Part shown: positions 19,832 to 29,312 of the stretch, one piece after another
How the letters are laid out: each line of letters starts with the position of its first letter
Numbering within the stretch: the first letter of the stretch is position 1
DNA from: Irineochytrium annulatum
Lineage: Eukaryota; Chytridiomycota; Chytridiomycetes; Chytridiales; Chytridiaceae
Reading direction: 5' to 3'
Assembly (NCBI GenBank): GCA_027600665.1
Contig: JADGJL010000152.1
Location: 1-36,802, forward strand
Length of the DNA stretch: 36,802 bases
Program-made: the position numbers and the translations under genes
Notes under the pieces: model-generated
What the model was told of the DNA's origin: nothing
Seen by the model: the letters and a program-made list of their open reading frames with translations, nothing else
Databases searched by the model: none

Positions 19832-21933
19832 TCTGGCAGGTAGTCGCTGTTGGTTGCTGCTTGGCGATAAGGTCGATAACGTCGCGTTTTGTTTGTAGAC
19901 GAGGCGCGGGTGGCTTGGATGCCGATCGCTAAAGGGCGCTGATCATGCATGCACACAGGAGATCGGCGTGTCGACATGTGAGTTCCCCAAGATCGGATTG
20001 CGTCTGAAATGCTCCAGAGGGTGAGAAGGAGAAAGGTGCGGAGTCGCGGCGTCGCGCTGGATGCTTACCAGGACCCCGAGATCAAGGCGGAACTGGATCT
20101 TCACCCCCGTTAAGTTGACACCTTCGCTGCGGCGAACAGCACCACTCCGATGACCCGTTCTTTCCCTCGACGCCACATGATAGAAGGAATATGGTCCAGC
20201 GTTCGGAGCGGCTGCCAGGTATCATTTCACCGGGAGGTGTTGCCCGGAACCACGACGGCCCTGTCAACGCAAAAGCCCACCAAGCCGCGAGTTGTTTGGA
20301 CATTTTCGAAATTCGCAACGAGACCTTGACAACCCTTAACATTCCAATATATTAACAAGGAGAAGCAGCCAAACAAGTAAGCTACCGAGCACTCAGCAGC
20401 AGAAACGGACGGTTGAATTTTTAGAGCTGGTGTGCAGGCATGGGGATGCCATTGTAGTGGTAAGATCCGCTTAGCCACCTAAAGCCCTTCGATTACATTT
20501 GCCCTCGTTTTACGAGGACAGAAGTTGCCTGCGCGCGGGACTCTGGGTACAAAAACAGCAGCTGCCGACGAGAACGAAGATGAGGATAGCGCGGGCTCGA
20601 GCATTGGGGGGCTAATGAATCACTCCTGAGGCGGAGGCACCGGGAAGGTGACAGCGGAGGATGCGACCCAGACCACACGCTGGCTTGCGCTGACACGAAC
20701 CTCGTCGCCGGAGTTGGATAAGACCATGGTCGTCTCTCATCAGCCAATGCTACGCCGTTACGTCAGAGCGTGCAGCCCAACCACACGGACGTCTACACGC
20801 GGCTCTATCGAAATACCGAGCTGACTTTCGTGGAATGATGCGATCTCGAGGCCGCACGCATCCTCTAGCTCAGCTCCCTTCTGCACATGACGACGTCGGG
20901 GGACATGCGCGACGCGTTGATGGACGGAACATTCATATACCGACGGCATGGCGCTCAAGCTGCCGTTTAACGTGCACGTCAACGCCAACGACGCCTCTAT
21001 CAATGGCGGCGACATCGCGCAGCGACAGAGCCGACGACGGCTTTCCGCGTGTCAACGAAACTGAACCGCTCTCTCACGCGCTTCCGCGTGGACTGGGGGC
21101 CAACCAGCCCTAAAGACTTGCATTCACTCGACTCGGTGCTGCAGAGTATCGTCGGCGACCTATTTCGACCACTCAAACGCGGCGTCAACGCGCGCCATCT
21201 CGCCGCTATTGGGTCTTGTCGCAAACGAGCTTGCAAGCCGCCACTAAGGCCTGGCTGGTGTCGACTTGGCTATACTCGATCATGTCCTGTCGCCAGCGCC
21301 ATCGCTACCGTAGCCGATCCTCAACGGCGCACAACTCCGCTCTTGACGCCAACATGCCGCGAGTAGAAGTGGATCGGCTACAAGGAATGGGCGGTGGTTG
21401 GACTTCAATGGAGTGGGATGAAACCCGCAGCTGCAGGGCAGGCAGTTGTTGGGTACATAATCGGACAAATCATTTGATGATTATTGGTTTTGCAATTGGG
21501 CTTAGAAGATGCCTACATTTCACTTCTTTGTCTTCACCTGTGCTAGCATTCGTTTGATGCTCATGCTCTATGTGCCTTAAGTTTGTTATCGTTGGCCTGT
21601 TGCACTCGCGTCTAATCCTCCGCTTCCATGCTTATGTAGTTATATGCCTTAACCTCATAATTCTTTGCTTGTGACCAATCTGTGACGTACCTGACGTAGT
21701 GATGTGCATACTTATTGGTTATCTTCTGCTGTTATTCAAGGAAAAAAAAAGAAAAAATAAAATAAAAATAAAAAATAAAAAAACAACCAACTTTAATTTC
21801 CTGGAGACTTGGATCTAAGAGAGCACATAGTTTTAATGTGGTTTCTTCGTATTTGACCGCGTGTAAATGGTGTAATCTATTCTATCCTATCTTTCTCCCC
21901 TTCCAGGCTTGTTCCGCCATAAATAAAAGGAGA
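19832..21933. other. Intergenic region upstream of the giant gene
   Basis: About 2.1 kb separating the 3' end of the permease gene from the start of the giant gene, both on the minus strand. It must contain the giant gene's promoter. The middle (about 20650-21370, +) holds coding-like but broken sequence, listed as a pseudogene. An A-rich tract lies at about 21740-21782 and consists of A runs separated by single T or G. Confidence 0.45.
20650..21370 (+). pseudogene. Possible decayed gene, several broken reading frames
   Basis: Protein-like stretches appear in succession but in different frames and broken by stops: TDVYTRLYRNTELTFVE (from about 20788), then TSGDMRDALMDGTFIY, then DGMALKLPFNVHVNANDA (from about 20940), then VSTKLNRSLTRFRVDWGP and LDSVLQSIVGDLFRPLKRG (from about 21050). 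Codons in the last stretch are GC3-rich, like the real genes here. No introns with good splice sites repair the frame changes. The hydrophobic/strand pattern faintly recalls the second half of BPI/LBP-type lipid-binding (TULIP) proteins, but that is weak. It may be an old gene relic or chance. Confidence 0.35.
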
Positions 21934-24593
21934 TTATTGAAGGTCGTCGGCGTCGTCGTCGACGGCCCTAGTGACCATCACGTTCGCGAACTCCGCCTCC
22001 AGCTTCTTGTTGGGGACATAATTCTCTTCCTCTTCTTCCTCTCCTTCCTCGCAAAGCGGCTCCATCTTGTCCACGCTGTGCCCAAGCCCTAACGATGTCT
22101 TGCTTCGCTGAATGTGCTCAAAGGCATCGTTGCTGACGTGCGCCGGGTCGATGTTGTTGCCCGCTGGCAGGATGTGAGCCTGGATAAAAACCTCCTCTGG
22201 GGAAAGGACGAGGTGCTTCCGGTGGAAGATCCACATATCCGCAAAGCACAGCGAGATCTTAACGCCGCAAATGCACATGGCGAGCTGATACAGCTGCTGC
22301 GAGGCCATGTAGCAGAGGCACAAAAGTGAAACCAGAAAGAGAACTAAGTCGATAATGAGCTGTGAAAGAAGTCGAAGACTGTGGCTTACAGGCGGCTGCA
22401 GGTACACCAACGAAGATTGGAAGTTTGAAGGGTCTCTTAACATCTGGACACTTGAACCTGAGATAAATGTATGCGCACGCCGTAGAAGTGTAGCTGACTG
22501 TGGCATAAATAGTGCCTGCATTGCCAAGGGCTGCTGACATTGACGTTCCTGGTTCAAACCAGGCAAAGCAAGCGAGCGCCGTCGCAATCACCAAGCACAG
22601 CAAAAACGGTGGCCACGGCTCCTGTCTCTTCGTGTAAGGAAGCCTGGTATACGACATGAAGGCAGGCATATAGCCGGCGCGAGCAAGCTAGCACTTCATG
22701 TAAGCAATTAACAAAACAGAACAATGAAGCGAACCGCGTAGCATTGCCGGGTGAATGCATACATCATGGCCAAAACTCCGAGGTATTGCTAAAACGTTAA
22801 ATGTGTACGATGCATCAACGAGTAGTACCGGCAGAACAAAGCAGATGAATGACACCGCCCGATATGTGGAACCAGTTGGATCGATATTGTAAACAGTAGC
22901 AAGGGCGTCAACGCCTGCAGGTTAAGCTCGAGTCAGTCTCGTTTCGAATTTATGCACATAGCGAAAATGAGGATGTGGCAACCCACCTGGAGTAAGGCTT
23001 CCTGCCAAAAGATACGAACCGGGCCTACACGGAAAAATTAATAATGTGTCCACATAGTGCTTGAATAAACTTACGCAACGTTCGGCTGGACTGTGATAAT
23101 AAAAAAGTACAAAACCGTCAAGGTAGTCATAACGCCAAATGCGGCTCTTGGCCCCTCCTTAATAAAGTCCGAAGACTCCTCAGTCATCAAAGGAATTGTT
23201 TCGAGGCCTTATGTTTTTGTTATTGACTCCTAACAGCCTTGAACTCTCACCCGTAAACATCAACTGCGATATTTGTAGGCCGCTTAAAATGCCCATCCCA
23301 CCGGCCGGAAACAACGCCTCCCAAGTGGGGGAAGGCGTCGATATCGTGGAGTTCAAGGCCGAGTCAAAAAAGGTGCTGTTGTAGTTGTTAAGTCCCCAGG
23401 CGATGTCAAAGCTGCTGACGAGCGACAAGGTATTGCCAAAATAACCCTATCGAGACTAACTCAGCAAGTAACAAAAAGATCGATGGCTCGTACCAAAACT
23501 GTCATTGTTGCCATTACAACCATTACATTGACAAACACTGGGGTTCCAAAAAGTTGAAGGATCGCGCCAAAACCGACTTGAACCATCCACCACACAGGCT
23601 CGAGGTGGATGGAGGTTCCCGCGGTTGCAGTCACCCACTGTCCCACCAACACCATCTCGTATGCTGATTTTATGGTTAGCGACTGGCGACGTGCGCTTGC
23701 TACAAACCAACATAAACCGCATACTCCCAAAGCTCACAGTTTCCGATCACGTACCCGATGTAGGGACCTAAGGGAATTAGCTGAGATTCATCAAGGAATG
23801 TTTCGTTACCAAAAGCCGCTCGGCTGAAGCTTGCCATGCCCCCCGAGAACGGTAACATGCTGTTTTAACTTAATTGATTGCTTGTTTTAAAAAAGTCCAC
23901 GAACCTCATCAGCTCGCACATGATAACTGGCGACACATTAGTCTTTTCGCAATTGTGTAAAGAAAACTCACGAGTGAAGCACCACGTGTATATAGTACTG
24001 ATCAAAGTCGACACCATTACGGTGCCCCATCCGTAAACTAATCCAGCATTCCAAAAGCATGCCGCGCCGCACGTCACGAAGCCCCAGCAAACGGCGAGCT
24101 GGTGCCAGACCCGAAGCGACTTCGTCGAGAGCTCTCGATCTTGATAGTAAGAAACAGGTTTGTCCTCGAACTCGGCCTTGACGGTCCTGGGAGTGCCGCC
24201 TTTAGTTCCAAGAAAGCACGCGCGTGAAAACTACTTTTGTATGTTGGCGACGGAAATGCGCGAAACGCTCGACATTATGGAGGCCGCGCGCCCTTTTCTC
24301 CTCCGCCCGTGATGGCCATCGTTAGCGTGGGCGGTTGCTGGGTCTGCGACGGGCAGCAGGGAAGCGTCGGCCGTCGTCATCATGGGACGACAAGATTTAC
24401 AGTCGCCCCAGCCTTTGTTGGCGGTGTTAATCACCGCCGCGCGGCGAACGGTGCCGGCCATTGCATTTTGTCGTGATGGACGCCCGCCTCGCACCGATGG
24501 CTCATCATCGTGAAGAATAACTCTTCGAACTCCGATCATGTTGACTTTCGTATCCAATTCTCTGTTTTTTTCTGCAAATTTGTGCTCCTCCAT
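21934..24593 (-). CDS. APC-superfamily amino acid/amine permease (ethanolamine-permease-like)
   Basis: A plasma-membrane or organelle transporter for an amino acid or small amine. Thirteen exons join in phase to about 696 residues: 24593-24235, 24186-23972, 23926-23905, 23859-23810, 23767-23708, 23663-23494, 23446-23251, 23207-23075, 23024-22987, 22914-22829, 22788-22735, 22687-22406, 22359-21934. The protein has a hydrophilic N-terminal extension of about 125 residues, then a many-pass membrane core. Landmarks are SLRVWHQLAVCWGFV in the first helix, then LIMCELMSMLPFSGGMASFS, then the G-x-E loop (FTGLETIPLMTEESSDF), then TRQCYALARAGYMPAF and PDVKRPFKLPIFVG. The cytosolic tail is acidic (EEGEEEEEEN). 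The SGG and GLE/TEE motifs fit the ethanolamine permease/APC group; the substrate is not proved. Exon 3 is only 22 nt. Confidence 0.88.
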
Positions 24594-25462
24594 TTGCAAT
24601 TCGTACCAATTAACATATCAATATCAGCGAGATCCGAGGATCATCTTTACGACAATCCATAACGAAGTACAGCATAGCTTAAGGGAGAAGCGGGTCGAAA
24701 CAACATCGCGTCAGACTGGACTGGTCGCGATTTGCAGCGCTTCCGGCCCCTTATTTACCAACACTGAGTCAAGAATAGCAGAAGCACACTGATCATAGTG
24801 AACAACGAACCTCCAGCCCGCGCAAAGGGCCCCAAGGCTCCACTAGTTCAATGATCACTCCCCATCCTCCGGTCTTTAGGAGCTCGGTACGCGCACGCGA
24901 CGATTAACACACTACATAGACATCAAGGGGATTGGGAGCGCGGTGGCCAGGGTCATGCGCGAGCCCAGAACGAGATATGGTTGGAAATTGAGAGGGAGAT
25001 GAATAGGAGTCAGAAGCTCGGATGGTGGGCAATGCTCTCGACGGCGGTGATGGCTGTCGAACTCGACCCAGGCGACAATTGCATTCCGACTCTGAGCGGC
25101 GATTTCTCAACAATTATTTTTATAAAAGGTCGTCACTTGTGCCTTCACCGGCATTATTCCGGGCAGATCGTTAAGGATTAAGACGGGAAGCGATAGGCGC
25201 GCAAAAGAAGAAAGGGAGCACGAACGCGATGGCAGATAACCTGCTCTCACAGGAGCTCTAAGCCCTAGTACACCAGCTGGTAATTAGTGCCACATAATAG
25301 GGGCGAATTAACCGGGCACGAAAATAAACAAGCACGTCATTAATGCCAACCAATCAGACATATAATCTTCCGGACCGCAACTTAATTTTAGAAGGGCAAA
25401 TATTCCGGCTCGAAAAATGTGGTTGGATTTATTTTTGAGGTTCTCACGTCACTATCCCACCA
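24594..25462. other. Intergenic region upstream of the permease
   Basis: About 870 bp between the stop of the arrestin-chimera gene and the start of the permease, both on the minus strand. It should hold the permease promoter and the 3' UTR of the arrestin gene. No coding sequence, tRNA or striking repeat was recognised. Confidence 0.45.
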
Positions 25463-28400
25463 TCACCGCCTCGCGCGCGAGGCGGCCTCGGCTTGCTGCC
25501 GTCCATAAATGGTCTCACAGTTCCGCGAGCAAAACGGCAGACCGACAGCCTTGTCGTTCTGACACCCCGTCCGCAAGCACTTCCTGTTCTGTGGCGGCGC
25601 TGATACATTCATCCGGGGCGGGATAACGGCAGGCGCGGGTGCCTGGGCCGGTTTCGCAGCGAAAAAGCCCTGGCGTTGCTGCTGCGGCTGCGCCTGCGGC
25701 GGTTGTACCTGCTGCGCGGGTGGCCTGCTCGCTGCCGGGGGTAATTGATTCTGCGCGGCCGGAAGGCTAGAGAGTCGCTTGTTGCCCGGCTGCTGCGGCT
25801 GTTGTAGCTGCTGCGCGGCGCCGGCCCGCTGCTGTTGCCTCTGCGCCTCCTTCTCCCGTATGCTCCGAAGCAGCGGCGCTCTGACGTCGTCGTCAAACAT
25901 CTTCAGCGCGCGGTCCCAGATCTTCGGCGGCAAGGAAGGATCCGTCCTCGAGCGAAGTGACTCGATAAAGTGGCCGCACTCAGCTTCCAGCTCCTCAGCT
26001 GACGTGACAGCGCCGGCATCGATTCCGATTTGAAGGTGGATACGGCCCTCCCGGATCCGATCCGACAGGGACTGAAATGCAGAGACCTCAAAAGCCTCGT
26101 CCAGCTCCTTCTCGGTCTGCATCATCTCCGCCTACATTATATACTGTTAGCAAAAGGAGAACAACCATGAAGAGTGGGGCGTGGCAACGAACCAAAAGCG
26201 CCTCCATAATCTTCTTCCCCTTCGGACTCAGCCCAATAACTTTCTCCCCCGTCTTGATCGCCTCGGTCCTCATAGCCTCGCGCTCCTTCCCATACGCCGG
26301 CGCGCCCTTGGTCGTAAGGCGGTACAGCAACTTGTCCTGGTAGCTCTCAAGAGCCGCAACGTACGCCTTCCGCACGGCGTCGTCCGTAACCGATGTCGGC
26401 GCCGCCGCCGGCCGCGGAGGGGGCGGGACGGCTCGGTTCGGCACATTCCCGATCGCCGTCGCCACCCGGTCGCCGAGCTGCGACCTTGGCTTCTGCGGCT
26501 GCTGCGCGCTCGACTGGCCCGACGGTTGATATGCTGCCGAGGTGGGCTTCGCGCTAGCGTAGGAAGTCGAGCCCGTCGCCGCCCCGCTGGCGTAAGTTGC
26601 CGATCCCGACGGGGCCCCGCTGGCGTAGGACGTCGAGCTGGACGGTGCCCCGCTGGCGTAGGATGCGGCGGCCCCTCCACGGGCGCCAACGCTCCGCGCC
26701 TCAGTTGCAGCCAACGCCGCCTTCTGCCGGTTAAGCTCAGCAATCTCTCTCTTCATCTTCTCCGTGGCCTCCCGCTGCGCCAACTCGGCCTCCTGGTGCT
26801 TCCGACGCATCTCCTCCAGCTCTAGCTTGACCCGCTCCGTCTCCTGCTTAATCCGAGCTGTCTCAACCTCTTTCTTCGCGGCCTCCAACTCCCTCTGAAG
26901 CCTGAGCTGCTCCTCTTGCAGCTGCCGCTCGTGCGCGAGCCGATCCCGCTCGGCCTGGGCGCGCTGCTGGAGGAGCTCATTTTCGGCCGCGAGCTTCAGC
27001 TCGAGTATCTCGCGCTCCCGCTGCAGCCGCTCAACCTCGGCTTGGACCTCGCGCATCTTCCGCTCATCCTCGAGCCGTTGTTTCTCCTCCTGAAGCCGGC
27101 GAAGGGCGTCGGCGTTCGCCGATGATGCGGGTGACAAGGCGGCGAGGCCCGCAGTCACATCGTCGACGGCGCGCTAAGAACGAAGTTCAAAAATGAGTGA
27201 AGTTGATCCAACGGACAAAAGACGGTTTCTACTTCATACCGAAGCCGGAGACGGCAACATCGGCGACGCGACGGCCTCGTCAAGCGGCGGCGCGCTTTTA
27301 ACCTCCTGCTTCTCAGGTGGGGGCGGCAACGGTGCATCGGTCGCTGGCGCCGACGCCGCCTTCACCTCCTCCTTGGGACCTACCGACACGGCAGCCATTG
27401 CGGCCGCCGTGTCGACTTTTGGCAACGGAACCCTTTCCCCGGTGCCGACAGAGCTGCCCGCACGGTTTTCGGGCGTTAATGGAGGCGGAGCCCCGTTCGC
27501 TGCGGGGCTCCCCTGCCCGTCTAATCCGATCGGACGCTGCCACGAGCCATATGCGGGATACGCATGAGTCGGGCTGGTGGAGTTGGCAGGTGGGTAAGGG
27601 GGACCGTTCGGTGGGTAGGGCGGTCCGCTGCCGGGTGCGTAAGGCGGTCCGCTGTGAGGAGAGTACGGCTGTCCATGGTCGGGAGGATAAGGGGGTCCGT
27701 TCGGCGGGTAAGGCGGCCCGTTAGGTGGATAACCCTGACCAGGTGGCCTGTGCTGCCCATGCCACGGCCCTGGTGGCGGGCCCGGCGGCGGGCCTGGAGG
27801 GCCGAAGTTTTGATTAGGCCCCGGGCCATAGCCTTGGTTGAAACCTGGCTGCGGATAAGGCGGGCCGGAAGAGTGTTGGGCGTTGAAGGCAAAACTTGGA
27901 CCGGAAGGTGGAGGGAAATGGCCGCCGAAGGGTTGAGGCAGAGTGGGTGGTGGCGGGGGAGGCTGAATGGGCTCTAAGGGTTTCGGGGACAGCGTCAAGA
28001 CCGTTGGGGCCGGTAACGTGGGGTCCTTGTCCAAATCGACGTCATCGAAGCCGGCGGGGATCGCGAGTTCCACCTCGGGCAAAAATATGATCGTCGTAGG
28101 GCCGAGAAATTCAACATGCGTGGGAAGGGCGGCAACGGTCCGGAGCTCGTAGCTTTGGAGCGTGTCAAAGTAGAGTAAAATAGATGAATTAGGAAAAGAC
28201 TTCCTTGCCATTCGAAGAAAGCTTGCCTACCTAATATCGATTGGTCCCACCAAAATAGACGGCGGCAGCTTCGGGACTTCGAGCTTAAGCGTGTGACCGA
28301 CGGCCTTCCCCGCCGGACACCCCGGCAAGTTAAAAGTCGCCGCGATCCGTTCAATCCCGACACGATCCTGCTTCCCCTTCGGGCCTGGCAAACCAACCCT

Positions 28401-29091
28401 CTGGACGAGCTCAACGAACACAGCCCTGATGTCATCCCTCGGCGGCGCGGTGATCGAGTAGAAGCACGTAGCCGTACGCCCAGCCTGCCACTGACTTCGG
28501 CGGGACCGCATGGACAGGGCCAAACCGGTCGGCCGGCCGTCCGTGACCGCCATCCGGTCAAGCGTCGCCGCATCGAGCTTTGGGGACGTGATCTGAATGA
28601 CCTTTTCAAGCGTGTCGACGGGATTGTCCCTGGCACTTAGCGTCGCCCGCACGACGTAGCGCACGCTGAACTCCTCCCCCGTCGGCTCATCGCGGAAACA
28701 GAAAGAAGGGAAGAGGTTGGACGGAATCTTAATGACGGCTTGGTAGGCATGCGCTCCCTTTTCCAACAGCTTTACACGCCAGAGAAGTCAGATAAACTGA
28801 GGGTGCAGCCGAATGCGAACGCCACACCTTCGCTTCCGCCAGTTGAAAAGGAACGCCCCAGAACGGATCCTCCCCGGTTACGCGTCTCGACTTGCCGTCC
28901 CCCAGCGAGAAGGGCGAGTCTGGATGCACGATCCACTCAGTCTTAGCGAAGCCGACGATCTCGAAGGTGATGGGCTGCTCGACGTCGACCGATGCGGCCA
29001 GCTTCAGGTCGACCCAGCATCGGAGCACCTCGCCGGCCTGGTATGAGGTCTTCAGGTTCTGGAAGTGAAAGTAGCCGCGCCGGTTGGACAT
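25463..29091 (-). CDS. Arrestin-domain protein fused to Pro-rich repeats, coiled coil and C-terminal zinc motif
   Basis: Five exons (29091-28828, 28769-28231, 28152-27240, 27173-26193, 26131-25463) join in phase to about 1121 residues. Residues 1-300 form an arrestin-like fold. It opens with GYFHFQNLKTSYQAGEVLRC, continues through YQAVIKIPSNLFPSF and SVRYVVRATL, and ends near EVELAIPAG. Residues about 320-500 are Pro/Gly/Tyr-rich with repeated GPPYPPN. Residues about 590-725 are a charged Glu/Gln/Arg coiled coil, followed by four 11-residue YASGAPSGS-type repeats. A helical region (about 830-990) has no family I recognise, then comes a Gln-rich stretch. The C terminus carries C-x4-C-x10-C-x3-C (CLRTGC, then FCSRNC). 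Fungal alpha-arrestins usually recruit Rsp5-type ligases to membrane cargo. No clear PPxY was noted in the part checked, though PPY strings are frequent (GPPYPP). The cargo is unknown. Confidence 0.85.
26555..26672 (-). repeat. In-frame 33-bp coding repeats (YASGAPSGS type)
   Basis: Four tandem 11-residue units within the arrestin chimera, ending in diverged form as YASAK. The DNA units share GCTGGCGTA on the plus strand. The repeat links the coiled coil to the next helical region and probably varies in copy number between strains, which is inference. Confidence 0.7.
27560..27770 (-). repeat. In-frame Pro-Tyr repeats (GPPYPPN type)
   Basis: At least seven GPPY- or GQPY-containing units of about 7-9 residues in the low-complexity arm of the arrestin chimera. 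They include GPPYPPNGPPYPPD and GPPYAPGSGPPYPPN. Pro-rich segments of this kind bind WW or SH3 domains in other proteins. Confidence 0.7.
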
Positions 29092-29312
29092 GGTTGGAGA
29101 GGCGCTGGCAGCTGTCCAGCGAGCTGCAGATTCGTGTCTGCCTGCAGGATATCACGGACTTTGACGAACGTCCGAGTAAAGACGACACCTTCCCACTTAC
29201 TAAAATCCGCTAGTGGTAACTCGTACCTTCCTAATTATTACTATTGCATCCAGATCAATTAGAGCCGAATGTCATCGACGCGCCTAAACTACTTCAACAA
29301 AGCTACAAATCA

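Noticed and set aside
20493..20747. Minus-strand open frame of 84 residues
   Set aside because: No recognisable motif, unusual Ser/Arg/Pro composition and no splice partners.
22546..22565. GGTTCAAACCAGG, another T-arm-like string
   Set aside because: It lies inside a conserved exon of the permease, where it encodes part of a membrane helix (FAWFEPGTS).
26181..26825. Long plus-strand open frame opposite the coiled-coil exon
   Set aside because: It is a GC-rich antisense shadow. The minus-strand reading has the coiled coil, the repeats and consistent splicing.
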